DNA of 20,077 nucleotides from Tubulinosema ratisbonensis (taxonomy: Eukaryota > Microsporidia > Tubulinosematidae). A program made the translations under genes and the position numbers. Location of the stretch: assembly GCA_004000155.1 (NCBI GenBank), contig RCSS01000265.1, positions 1 to 20,077 on the forward strand, written 5' to 3'. Under the pieces are notes generated by a model. That model made no database searches. It was not told the DNA's origin and saw only the letters and a program-made list of their open reading frames with translations. Below, piece after piece: positions 1 through 7,576 of the stretch (the stretch's first letter is position 1; every line of letters begins with the position of its first letter).

Positions 1-8
1 TTAAGTGA

Positions 9-213
9 GGTTTTTTGTCTATGGATAGAAAATTGATTCGAAATTTTTTCCCTAAACCTTCTATAATATAAAATATTAGTACCTATTTAAAAGAAACATC
101 TAATGAAATGTTTTTCTACATAATTGGGTATAGCACAAGATACTGCAAGCTTTTCACTCGCTAACATACCTCGTGAGCTATATTGACTGAGTAAACATAT
201 ATTATTTTATAGG
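9..213 (+). repeat. Dispersed degenerate repeat, copy 1 (forward)
   Basis: This stretch aligns along most of its length with 18291-18480 in the same orientation. The best block is 127-150, which matches 18389-18412 at 22 of 24 bases. Similarity also covers the flanking parts around 20-30, 60-105 and 180-190. No open frame in it looks like a protein. It could be a worn LTR, a MITE-like element or an old non-coding RNA copy; the sequence does not decide. The family is inferred by eye, and the ends are approximate. Confidence 0.6.
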
Positions 214-523
214 CTTTGGTTAGAGGAAAAGTAATGCCATAAGATACTGTATACAAAAAAGTGAAACCTTTGGAAAAATTTTTAGATGCATTCAGAAACT
301 TGATAAAACCGCATTGCAAATGAACATAAATTATGATTATTTTAAATAATAATTCAGTCAAAAAATAAACATTATTAATAACTATGCATATAAAATACTT
401 GTTATTTTGTTTATATACTGTAGTACTAACTTGATAATATAATTTATAAAATATATTTTTTATTGTATTTTATCCAAATCCTCCATTCATGCTTTACGTA
501 AAAATAAAATATTAAAAAAATAT
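214..523. other. AT-rich spacer, no gene seen
   Basis: Between the repeat copy and the GOT1 stop codon I see only AT-rich sequence. A 66-codon minus-strand frame at 161-361 overlaps the repeat and has no recognisable domain. I see no tRNA fold or clear regulatory site. Confidence 0.5.
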
Positions 524-871
524 TTATTTTACAAATCTAAACAATTTAAAAAAGAAATTTCTTATTAAATTTTTAAAAGAAGGAATTTTATCTGAAATTA
601 AAATAAAAATACCAATTAATTCTATAAAAAATCCAAGCACTAAAACCTTTTTTAGCATAAAAGCTAGACCAAGTACAAAAAGAGTAGTCCCTTTAAGCTT
701 AGTTCTAGAAAGAAACATCATAAAATTGCCTCTAGTAAATATAAGTATTCCTATTATAACCAACAAATTACCTGCCAAAGCCATGCCTTTATCACCCAAA
801 CACATCATCCCAGTCACAAAAAAAAAGAATCCAAATCCAATTGTAAAAATACCAGTTTCACTAAAATCCAT
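524..871 (-). CDS. GOT1: GOT1/SFT2-like vesicle transport membrane protein
   Basis: This 115-residue protein is almost entirely hydrophobic, with four membrane segments near residues 7-24, 29-46, 60-72 and 75-93, and a basic cytosolic tail. The order of features matches the Got1 family: an initial Gly/Phe-rich helix, a GMMCLGDKGMALAGN loop resembling Got1 'GMILFFDKALLAIGN', an LSRTKLKGT stretch between helices 2 and 3, and a final IELIGIFIL helix. Got1 proteins act at ER-Golgi transport and Golgi membrane fusion. The length is a little under the usual 130-140. I chose the ATG at 871 because CCC immediately precedes it; an in-frame TTG two codons upstream would read through that motif. It diverges from CFT2 across a 48-base spacer. 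Confidence 0.82.
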   Translation of the reverse strand: MDFSETGIFTIGFGFFFFVTGMMCLGDKGMALAGNLLVIIGILIFTRGNFMMFLSRTKLKGTTLFVLGLAFMLKKVLVLGFFIELIGIFILISDKIPSFKNLIRNFFFKLFRFVK

Positions 872-874
872 GGG
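872..874 (-). promoter_or_regulatory. CCC start-proximal motif of GOT1
   Basis: On the minus strand the ATG at 871 is directly preceded by GCCC. CCC blocks next to the start codon are a known microsporidian transcription/start signal. Confidence 0.6.
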
Positions 875-919
875 CAAATAAAAAAAAATAAAAAATAAAA
901 TTAATAAAAAAATTAAACC
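872..919. promoter_or_regulatory. Shared divergent promoter GOT1/CFT2
   Basis: Only 48 bases of nearly pure A/T separate the start codons of two divergent genes, so both promoters must lie here or inside the genes. The GOT1 side has CCC against its ATG; the CFT2 side has AAACC against its ATG. Promoter function is inferred from position. Confidence 0.55.
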
Positions 920-2848
920 ATGATTTCAAGAAAAATAAATGTAAAAGAAATTATTCCTAGCACTTTAAAAGTATTTTCTCATTTGATAACACTGTCAGAA
1001 ACAAAAATTTTGTTTAATTGTGGGCTTAAGAATGATTTAGACACTTCTATTTATGACTCATTTAAAGAAGAGATAAAAAATATTGATTTTATTTTGCTAA
1101 ACCATTTTGATTTGAATTTCTTGGCAGCTTTACCTTATTTTTATAAGAATGGTTTTCGAGGAAAAATATTTTGTACCCTGCCAATTAAAACTTTTGGAAA
1201 AATTCTCTTACTAGAAAACTTTAACAGCAAATTAGTTTTAAATCACAAATTGACATTTTCACAAGCAGACATTGAAAAAATATTTGAAGAAATTCAGAGC
1301 ATAAAGTATTTACAGCCAATTGAAATTGGTCAAGGCTTAAGAATCACGGCTTATAACAGTGGTTATGGGTTAGGAGGATCTGTTTGGAGAATCAATTTAG
1401 AAGAAGATTCTTTATTGTTTAGCATTTATTTTGATCATAAAAAGAGCAATCACCTTAACGGAATAGATTTTTCTTTACCAAAAAATTCTATCTTTTTTTG
1501 TGATTCTTCTTACATTTCATCAAAACCTTTTTTAAGAAAAGAAAGGAATGCTGAATTAAAAGAACAAATCTTAAAAACATTAAAACTTAACAAAAGAATT
1601 TTAATTTTGATTGACTATTTACAATTCATGGAATTAGCTTTAATTTTGGATGACATTCTTATTCAATTGAACACAGGTAATAAAATAAAGAAAGCAAGTT
1701 GTATTGGTTTTTGTGCGAAAATCTTTTCAGAAAGTATTAAAGGAATGATTGAATGGAGTGGTGATATTTTAATGAAAGACTTTTCTGAGGTTAAAGAAAA
1801 CCCTTTTTCTTTCAAATTTATTGATTTTTTTGATAAATTTACACAAATGCAGGAAAATGATATTTTCATTTGTTTCTCGGAAGATGTTTTTGCTATGAAA
1901 ATATTGAAATTAATCAAAGAGGATGACAAAAACTTAATAATTAATTTTATTAATGAAAAAATACACGAAGATCTTCAAATCAGAAAAATTCCCATTTTTC
2001 AAATTAAAGAAATCAAGAAAGTAGAATTGGAAGAAAGTACAAGTTCACTCTCCCAAGAAGAAGAAATAATAAATGAGGCAGAAAACTGGTACGACATAGA
2101 CACAGAAGTTTATATCCAAGATAAAGAATTATTCTTTCCTGTCCCCAAAAAAATAAAGAAAATTGACGAATATAACAAAATGATTCCTTTTGATGTCACC
2201 AAACAACAAATTAAAGAAATCATAATTGAAGAAAAAGAAGTAGAAGAAAAGGAAATAATAGAAGAAATACAAATGAAAGAAGACAGTTTTACTTTTAGAA
2301 ACAAAATACTTGTTTATAATCTTAAATCAGTCTCTGATTTTAAATCGTCTCTGAATGTTTTTGAGTCTTTGTGCCCTAAAAAAATTGTAGTTTTAAAAAC
2401 ACAAAAAAATTTATCAAAAATATTTTATTACAAACTTAAACTAAACAAAGCATTTGAAGAAGTTTTACTTTTAGAAGATCAACTTGATTTATATTCTCAA
2501 AAAGGGTACATGACTGTTGGTTTAAGTTCTGAGTTTAATAATCTTAATTATAGAACTATTAATGAAAATTCTTATCTTAGTTTTGAAGGTATGGTTTGTA
2601 AAAATGAACTAAAATTTTTAAAAGAAAACCAGGATTGTACTGTGATAGGAGAATTGAATTTTAAAGAATTAAAAAGAAAAATTTTAGAAAATGGATTATT
2701 TGTTGAAAACATAAATGACAGTAAAATAAACATAGCAAATGAAGTTATTATAGAAAAAAAAGACAATAATATTTTTGTAGAAGGAGAATACACAGCCTTG
2801 TATTATTTTGTGATGGATATTTTGAATAATTTTGTGTTTTACGTTTAA
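920..2848 (+). CDS. CFT2: CPSF2/CPSF100-like mRNA 3'-end processing subunit
   Basis: This 642-residue protein belongs to the metallo-beta-lactamase/beta-CASP family and matches CPSF100 (yeast Cft2/Ydh1) rather than the nuclease CPSF73. Where CPSF73 has the HxHxDH metal motif, this protein has NHFDLNF at 61-67, so key ligands are missing as in CPSF100. The stretch YNSGYGLGGSVWRI (about 145-158) corresponds to 'PAGHMIGGTIWKI', and FDHKKSNHLNG to the CPSF100 'DFNHKREIHLNG' signature. The beta-CASP part follows with LILIDYLQFMELALILDDIL and a region around IEWSGDILMKDF that ends in NPFSFKF. A strongly acidic, Glu-rich linker spans about 375-460. It is shorter than human CPSF2 (about 780). The expected role is a non-catalytic partner of CPSF73 in pre-mRNA cleavage and polyadenylation in the nucleus. 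AAACC precedes the ATG. Confidence 0.9.
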   Translation: MISRKINVKEIIPSTLKVFSHLITLSETKILFNCGLKNDLDTSIYDSFKEEIKNIDFILLNHFDLNFLAALPYFYKNGFRGKIFCTLPIKTFGKILLLENFNSKLVLNHKLTFSQADIEKIFEEIQSIKYLQPIEIGQGLRITAYNSGYGLGGSVWRINLEEDSLLFSIYFDHKKSNHLNGIDFSLPKNSIFFCDSSYISSKPFLRKERNAELKEQILKTLKLNKRILILIDYLQFMELALILDDILIQLNTGNKIKKASCIGFCAKIFSESIKGMIEWSGDILMKDFSEVKENPFSFKFIDFFDKFTQMQENDIFICFSEDVFAMKILKLIKEDDKNLIINFINEKIHEDLQIRKIPIFQIKEIKKVELEESTSSLSQEEEIINEAENWYDIDTEVYIQDKELFFPVPKKIKKIDEYNKMIPFDVTKQQIKEIIIEEKEVEEKEIIEEIQMKEDSFTFRNKILVYNLKSVSDFKSSLNVFESLCPKKIVVLKTQKNLSKIFYYKLKLNKAFEEVLLLEDQLDLYSQKGYMTVGLSSEFNNLNYRTINENSYLSFEGMVCKNELKFLKENQDCTVIGELNFKELKRKILENGLFVENINDSKINIANEVIIEKKDNNIFVEGEYTALYYFVMDILNNFVFYV

Positions 2849-2921
2849 TAAAATTTTAATTGGTCAATTTTGATACACTCATAAAACAAAGACAGTTTTT
2901 TTATACGTAAACATTCATTGT

Positions 2922-3425
2922 ATGTTATTTTATTTTATATTCATTCTTAAAATAAAAAGTACTTCTTTAAAAGAGTATTACGTCATAGCTAATAGAGGTA
3001 TACACGATCATTTTCTTAACAATTTTCAGGATATAATATCATTAAAGGAAGGAAATTTAGATAATTTACAAAAAGATGACCCAAAAGTGGTTAAGTTTGA
3101 TGAAAAGAAAGAGAATCATTATTTGATAAAATTAGGTAAATCATTTATATACAGAGAGCCTGATGCGTTGGTACTTAAAGGAAAGGAATTGATACCGGAT
3201 GATCCAGGATTTCTTTTTGAGATGGTTCCTTGCCAAGGGTATGGATATCAAATTAAGAATGGGGATAAATGTTTTGAGGTTGGAGAGGATAATGGTCCTT
3301 TGGATGGATATGAGATTCTTTTAAGTGAATGTGCTAAGAATGATAATCAGGTATTTATTTTAGAGCCTGTTAAGCTGAGCAATGAACCAACTTCTGATCT
3401 TGAAAGAGAAGCTAAATTATTTTGA
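2922..3425 (+). CDS. Putative secreted beta-trefoil (ricin B-like) protein, paralogue A
   Basis: This 167-residue protein opens with a short hydrophobic stretch (residues 2-9) that may be a signal peptide. The rest looks like one beta-trefoil unit set. IKNGDKCFEV (111-120), followed by a Gly, then SECAKN and NQVFIL (142-147), has the spacing of ricin-B repeats: a 'CL-V' strand, then Cys, then Q-x-W-like, with F in place of W. It is colinear with the protein at 6543-7103 over nearly the whole length. Shared positions include DP.V.K, Y..P, K.L..DD.GF.F, G..IK..D..C..V and Q.F. Secreted ricin-B-like proteins are known in microsporidia, some linked to spore or host contact. The lectin assignment is an inference from pattern. 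The start lacks a CCC motif. Confidence 0.6.
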   Translation: MLFYFIFILKIKSTSLKEYYVIANRGIHDHFLNNFQDIISLKEGNLDNLQKDDPKVVKFDEKKENHYLIKLGKSFIYREPDALVLKGKELIPDDPGFLFEMVPCQGYGYQIKNGDKCFEVGEDNGPLDGYEILLSECAKNDNQVFILEPVKLSNEPTSDLEREAKLF

Positions 3426-3490
3426 TAGAAATTTTAGTCAAAAAAATAAATAAACAATTTTTTTGCANAAATAACGAATTATCATTTTAT

Positions 3491-3584
3491 TAAAATAGAT
3501 ATTTTAATGTAAAATAGATATTTTATTGGAATAGATATTTTAATATAAAATAGATATTTTAATATAAAATAGATATTTTAACAG
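3491..3584. repeat. Five-copy 17-19-base tandem array
   Basis: Five head-to-tail units share the core AAATAGATATTTTA, starting at about 3491, 3511, 3530, 3547 and 3566. Units 1, 2, 4 and 5 carry the longer AAAATAGATATTTT. Unit lengths vary by one or two bases. It ends 14 bases before the inverted dispersed-repeat fragment. Confidence 0.85.
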
Positions 3585-3597
3585 TAAACAAAATATT

Positions 3598-3690
3598 GTA
3601 TCTTGAGCTGTATCTAATTATGTAGAACTTATTTACTATATATTTCTTTTTAAATGGTAATTTTTATATATTTTATAAAGGTATACCAAT
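3598..3690 (-). repeat. Dispersed degenerate repeat, inverted partial copy
   Basis: GTATCTTGAGCTGTATC at 3598-3614 matches the reverse complement of the core of the right-hand copy at 15 of 17 bases, and the following TAATTA stretch also matches. Similarity then becomes patchy, with TATATATT and AAAGGTATA blocks in the expected order. The part that should precede it is replaced by the tandem array. Confidence 0.45.
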
Positions 3691-4257
3691 AGATTTTAAT
3701 AAATTTACCATTCTTAGGCAGTAAAAACACATTTTTAATACAATACTGTTGAGGTATTCATTATTTACTGTCTTAAATGGATTTAATGTTTTATTAAAGA
3801 AAAGAAAATATAACTAAAATATTAGTGTAAAAAGAAAGATTGAAGTATTAAAAAATTAAAAGCAAAAAATAAAAAAATATTAAAATGTGATACTCTTATA
3901 CCTAAGAATAGATCAAAAAATAGTATCAATGACTTATATAAATATTTTAATTTTAAATAGGTAAAAAATGAATTTTTAATCAAATCTGTGCTAAGATATC
4001 ACTATTTCTTGTACATATACACATTTTAAAGAAATATGAAAATTTTTGAAGTAAATTTTTTATATAAACAAGGTTTAAAATGAAAAATTAATCAAGGATA
4101 GTATTAAATTAAATATAACTTTTTTTACATATGATAGAATTAAATAAGATAGATTATCTTTTATATTACTTATTAGCTAATACAAATATAATTATTGTAT
4201 CATTTTATGGAGAAAAAATTTGTTATAAATTTTAAGAAATATAATTTTAATTTTTGA

Positions 4258-5292
4258 TTAAAAAATCAAATATCCCAAATAAAAGACCACAAAATAGAAA
4301 AAAAGTATCACAAAATAATACCTGTTCTTCCACGTACAAACCTCTTCATAAATCAAATCATCTTTTTTATATTTATACATTTTCTGATGAACAGAATGTA
4401 ATTTATTACCATCAAAATCATTTTGGGTATCCATCTCTTTTAAAGCTAATTCTTTCAAATAAAAATCATGGTAAATGAAATCATCATTGTACAATTCGTG
4501 TTTATCATTTTTGTAATCCAAAATGAAAAACAAATTAAAAATCTGTGTTCGATCAACAAAAATATTTTTAAAATTATATTTTTCATATGGCATTTTTTCG
4601 TAAGGAATAGTGCCAATAGTAAAATCTAACAAAGAATCAAAGGTGATCATCTTTTTTAGAACAATTTTGTAACCTGTTTTTTTCGGTAATAACACTCTAT
4701 CATGTGGAAATGGTTTGTTGTTTATTTTAATGTTATGCGCAAGAGAATATTTCAAACTTCTTTCTTTGGTACCTGATTCAAAAACAGTTCCTTCAGGAAA
4801 AAACAAAAGAGTGTAATCGTTTAACAAATTTATCTCTTTTAATTTTCTATCTAATACATCCTCATCCTCAGTTATTTTTCTGCTCAAAAAAATGTACCCA
4901 TAAACTTTCATCGCATACCCAAACAAAGGTACTTTCTCCAAAGACTTTTTCAAAACAATTTTTAGGTTATAAAATTTACCGAAATGGTTCAAAATTACGA
5001 AAAAAAACCACCAATCGTAATTTGTGATATGGTTACTGATAGCTAAACATTTTTTACTATCGAACACTTTTCTGTTATAACTTATTGGAATAGGTTTACA
5101 AAAATAAAATCCGAAGTAAATGAGTGTCACGTGGTAAAAAATAAATTGTAAAAATTTCATTATTTTTTCTCTTCTTCTCCCATTTTTTACAAAAATGTCA
5201 ACTATTATCAATAAAAAAAAGAGAAATATACACATCAAAAAGTAGAATATAGAAAGAATCATAAAAACTAAAATGTTTAATAATCTTTTCAT
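4258..5292 (-). CDS. 1-acylglycerol-phosphate acyltransferase-like (PlsC family) membrane enzyme
   Basis: This 344-residue protein carries the PlsC/LPLAT motifs in order. NHITNYD at 87-93 is the catalytic NHxxxxD block, VPLFGYAMKVYGYIFLSRK at 121-139 is the acceptor-side block, and FFPEGT at 164-169 is the third block. A strong N-terminal membrane segment (about 5-31) and a C-terminal hydrophobic anchor (about 325-344) flank the domain. Together with the 'NHxxNYDWWF' style, this resembles the AGPAT3/4/5, lysocardiolipin-acyltransferase and yeast Cst26 branch rather than small bacterial PlsC. It would acylate lysophosphatidate or another lysophospholipid in the ER membrane; the substrate cannot be read from sequence. 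The start is the first ATG; no CCC motif is adjacent. NOP1 lies upstream on the same strand across 109 bases. Confidence 0.85.
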   Translation of the reverse strand: MKRLLNILVFMILSIFYFLMCIFLFFLLIIVDIFVKNGRRREKIMKFLQFIFYHVTLIYFGFYFCKPIPISYNRKVFDSKKCLAISNHITNYDWWFFFVILNHFGKFYNLKIVLKKSLEKVPLFGYAMKVYGYIFLSRKITEDEDVLDRKLKEINLLNDYTLLFFPEGTVFESGTKERSLKYSLAHNIKINNKPFPHDRVLLPKKTGYKIVLKKMITFDSLLDFTIGTIPYEKMPYEKYNFKNIFVDRTQIFNLFFILDYKNDKHELYNDDFIYHDFYLKELALKEMDTQNDFDGNKLHSVHQKMYKYKKDDLIYEEVCTWKNRYYFVILFFYFVVFYLGYLIF

Positions 5293-5401
5293 ATTTGTTT
5301 ACCTGTTTTATAATTTTAAATTTGATTTGAAACTCATTGTTTGCTGATTAATAAATGATTTTATAAAAAAAATAGTAAATTAAAATTAAATAAAATAATT
5401 T

Positions 5402-6187
5402 TTATTTTGGTTTATAAATAGCCACAATCATAGCATGATCTTTTTCAAATGGATCTAAAGTGACTTGTTCTTTTGGCTTAACATTTTCTTTTTTCAATAC
5501 TTCAATTTCATTGGCAAATACTTGTTGTGGTGAAATGGTAGAATCAACACAATTAGCTTTGACTGAAATTAAAATACCTCCTTTATTTTTTAAAAAATAA
5601 GAAGCATTCAGTGCAACAATCCTGGACTGATCAGGTTGTGCCACATCTGAGAAAATACAATCAACCATTGGTACTAACATTCTGTATTTGTGTGGATGTC
5701 TTGCATCTTCAATAATAGGCACTATATTTTTTCTTTTCATGGCTAATTTTATTAGATCTCTGCCTGATCTCTGAGAAAATTCTACAGCAAAGACTGTTCC
5801 TTCACTTCCTACAATGTCTGACACGTGTGATACACTTGTACCACTGGCTGCTCCCAAATAAAGTACTTTACTTCCTGGCGTAATAAACATATTATCAATA
5901 CCACACACTATTCCTGCTGCTAATTTACTTCTGTATGGATTCCACACCCTGTATTCTATTTTTTCTTGCTCTGCTGACACTGTCACTCTTTTTTCACCAT
6001 ACACACTTAAGCCATAAACCATATTTTTAGTAGCTAAGACATCTTCCTTTCCTCTGCATACAAATACACCTGGAAATTTAGAGTGTGGTACTATTATTAC
6101 TTTCTTAGATGCTGATTTAACTGAACCTCTCTTTTTTTCTTTCATTCTATTTGTTGGATTTGTCCTTCTGTCACGTGTTTTATGCAT
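5402..6187 (-). CDS. NOP1: Fibrillarin, box C/D snoRNP 2'-O-methyltransferase
   Basis: This 261-residue protein is a near-textbook fibrillarin. The SAM-binding block [18 protein letters not shown] is at 110-127, followed by the [12 protein letters not shown] strand. [10 protein letters not shown] is at 161-170, the DVAQPDQ signature at 181-187, [11 protein letters not shown] at 207-217, and [15 protein letters not shown] closes the protein. Fibrillarin methylates rRNA 2'-hydroxyls guided by box C/D RNAs in the nucleolus. The N-terminal Gly/Arg-rich (GAR) domain of animal and yeast proteins is absent, replaced by about 30 basic residues without RGG repeats. The ATG at 6187 is preceded by AACCC. 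A T-rich 6-7-base repeat tract lies just upstream. Confidence 0.97.
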   Translation of the reverse strand: MHKTRDRRTNPTNRMKEKKRGSVKSASKKVIIVPHSKFPGVFVCRGKEDVLATKNMVYGLSVYGEKRVTVSAEQEKIEYRVWNPYRSKLAAGIVCGIDNMFITPGSKVLYLGAASGTSVSHVSDIVGSEGTVFAVEFSQRSGRDLIKLAMKRKNIVPIIEDARHPHKYRMLVPMVDCIFSDVAQPDQSRIVALNASYFLKNKGGILISVKANCVDSTISPQQVFANEIEVLKKENVKPKEQVTLDPFEKDHAMIVAIYKPK

Positions 6188-6190
6188 GGG
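6188..6190 (-). promoter_or_regulatory. CCC start-proximal motif of NOP1
   Basis: The minus strand reads AACCC directly against the NOP1 ATG, as in other microsporidian genes. Confidence 0.65.
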
Positions 6191-6208
6191 TTATATTTTT
6201 AATATAAT

Positions 6209-6263
6209 TTAATTTTAATTTTAATTTTTAATTTTTAATTTTTAATTTTTAATTTTTAATTTT
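6209..6263. repeat. AATTTTT short tandem tract upstream of NOP1
   Basis: Units of six bases (AATTTT) pass into about six units of seven bases (AATTTTT). The tract starts about 20 bases upstream of the NOP1 start. On the minus strand each unit contains an A/T block of the AAATTT type reported upstream of microsporidian genes. Its role is unknown. Confidence 0.75.
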
Positions 6264-6542
6264 CAAATTTTTTTTATGTCAATGGTAACAAGTAAATATT
6301 GACGTTGACGCTGACTTTTCCTTCATTAAACATTCATCTTCCATTTACTCAAAATTTAATACACAGGTTATAAATACACACAAATAAACAATGAAATTAT
6401 CATTTATTTAAATAGTATTTATATTTAACAAATTTATTAATTTATTTAATTTAAATTTTATAAGTTTTATATTTTATAACACACAGTTACAAAAGCATTA
6501 AATCAATAAATTAAATATTTAAGCATAAACTAAAACCAAAAG

Positions 6543-7103
6543 ATGTTCTTTCTTTTAATAAATTTTATAAATTTTTACTGTGTAGTCCCTGTAAATAAAG
6601 ATGTGGTAATCACTGCATCAAACGATAAGAATTATTACATCACTGTTTTTGATGAAAATGTGAGAATGTTAAAAATAAAAGGCGGTGTTTTTAATGAGAA
6701 TGATCCCAATGTTTGTAAAATCATTTCTAAAAATAAAAAATTTATGTTTAAATTTGGTATGAAATATCTTTATAAACCACCCAAATCAACCACTTTAGAA
6801 GCAAAAGATTTAGAAGAAGATGATGTTGGCTTTTCTTTTGATATTGTTGAAGTAGAGGATGGGTTCTTGATAAAATCATCTGATGGAAATTGCTTGACTG
6901 TGTCTAATTTATTGAGCATGACAGAAGGACATATAATTGATGGGACTAAGTGTGAAGAAAAACTTGAACAAATTTTTGCTATTACTTTGCTTTGTTTTAG
7001 TGAACCTGGCTTTACTTTACAAGAATTTTTGGGAATAAAGAAACAGAAATCTACCAGTGATTTTGATAAAACACCTAGAAAATCAAATCATGATTTAATT
7101 TAA
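6543..7103 (+). CDS. Putative secreted beta-trefoil (ricin B-like) protein, paralogue B
   Basis: This 186-residue protein has a clear N-terminal signal-like segment (hydrophobic residues 2-14, with a candidate cleavage after the Cys at 13). The body aligns with the 2922-3425 product from about VITASNDKNYY onward. Ricin-B-like landmarks are IKSSDGNCLTV (110-120), GHIIDGTKCEEK and EQIFAI (142-147), the place of the Q-x-W motif. DDVGFSFDIVE (93-103) matches paralogue A's DDPGFLFEMVP. The last 25 residues are basic and low-complexity (KKQKSTSDFDKTPRKSNH), with no counterpart of equal charge in A. Export and carbohydrate binding are inferred, not shown. It could instead be a lineage-specific family that only resembles a trefoil. 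Confidence 0.65.
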   Translation: MFFLLINFINFYCVVPVNKDVVITASNDKNYYITVFDENVRMLKIKGGVFNENDPNVCKIISKNKKFMFKFGMKYLYKPPKSTTLEAKDLEEDDVGFSFDIVEVEDGFLIKSSDGNCLTVSNLLSMTEGHIIDGTKCEEKLEQIFAITLLCFSEPGFTLQEFLGIKKQKSTSDFDKTPRKSNHDLI

Positions 7104-7196
7104 AAATAAATTTTTTATAAAAAGTAATAAAAATAATAAAAAAATAAAAAAATAATAAAAATAAGAAAAAATAAAAATAATAAAATTCTTTTTTAT

Positions 7197-7199
7197 CCC
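7197..7199 (+). promoter_or_regulatory. CCC motif upstream of dUTPase-like gene
   Basis: ATCCCTAAAATG places CCC five bases before the start codon, supporting the ATG at 7204. Confidence 0.55.
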
Positions 7200-7203
7200 T
7201 AAA

Positions 7204-7551
7204 ATGAAATTTAAAATTTTAAGAGCCTGTCCTGAAGTAAAACCAATTAAATTGGTAAACGGAGAATATGAAATATACGCCCTTGAAGAAATTACAATAC
7301 ATCCCGACACTCAAAACAAGGTAAAAACAGGGATCAGAATGGAATTTAATGAAAATTACTTTGCATTTATAAATTATGAGAATGATTCATTACAAACATT
7401 AGCAGGTGTAGTAGACTCAGACTACAGAGGTGAAATAATTGTAATGCTCTATAATTTTGGTGATAAACCAGTTACAATCAGAAAAAATGAAAAATGTGCA
7501 AACATTACATTTCATGCAATCAAGCATAAACTAATGGTAGAAATATTCTAA
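7204..7551 (+). CDS. Degenerate dUTPase-like protein
   Basis: This 115-residue protein shows the trimeric dUTPase fold by motif order, but most active-site motifs are altered. Motif 3 is well kept (AGVVDSDYRGEIIVMLYN, 67-84), including the Asp and Tyr that activate water and stack on uracil. Motif 1 (normally AGxDLxA) reads EYEIYA at 21-26, with Glu for the metal-binding Asp. Motif 2 (normally PRSxLA) is replaced by NYENDSL. Motif 4 (GDRIAQ) reads NEKCAN. Motif 5, the glycine-rich C-terminal arm, is absent, and the protein ends about 20 residues early. Functional dUTPases convert dUTP to dUMP and PPi; activity here is doubtful. The frame is intact, with a CCC motif upstream and LUC7 converging 25 bases downstream, so it is probably an expressed gene. 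Confidence 0.75.
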   Translation: MKFKILRACPEVKPIKLVNGEYEIYALEEITIHPDTQNKVKTGIRMEFNENYFAFINYENDSLQTLAGVVDSDYRGEIIVMLYNFGDKPVTIRKNEKCANITFHAIKHKLMVEIF

Positions 7552-7576
7552 ATAAAATTGTCAATAAAATTAAATT

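Larger units (their letters stand above)
3426..4257. other. Gene-free AT-rich spacer with repeat debris
   Basis: This 830-base stretch lies between two stop codons (the flanking genes converge) and holds no convincing frame. It contains a five-copy 17-19-base tandem array (3491-3584) and an inverted fragment of the dispersed repeat (3598-3690). A further possible inverted fragment starts near 3712 with the 10-mer CTTAGGCAGT, shared with the right-hand copy. The rest is low-complexity A/T sequence. Confidence 0.55.
6188..6542. other. Intergenic region between divergent NOP1 and secreted paralogue B
   Basis: This 355-base gap must carry both promoters. It holds the AATTTTT tract and a short hexamer-like run at about 6299-6315 (GACGTTGACGCTGAC), the most GC-containing spot here. 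The rest is plain A/T sequence with no frame or RNA fold I can support. Confidence 0.5.

Noticed and set aside
161..361. 66-codon minus-strand frame
   Set aside because: It overlaps the dispersed repeat, has no domain or start motif, and is within chance length for such AT-rich DNA.
3426..3600. CRISPR-like reading of the tandem array
   Set aside because: Units are contiguous, with no unique spacers, and the genome is eukaryotic.
4254..4478. 74-codon plus-strand frame
   Set aside because: It lies inside the acyltransferase on the opposite strand and has no family features.
5293..5310. GTAAAC near the acyltransferase start as an intron 5' splice site
   Set aside because: It lies upstream of the ATG with no matching branch or acceptor, and the frame is complete without splicing.
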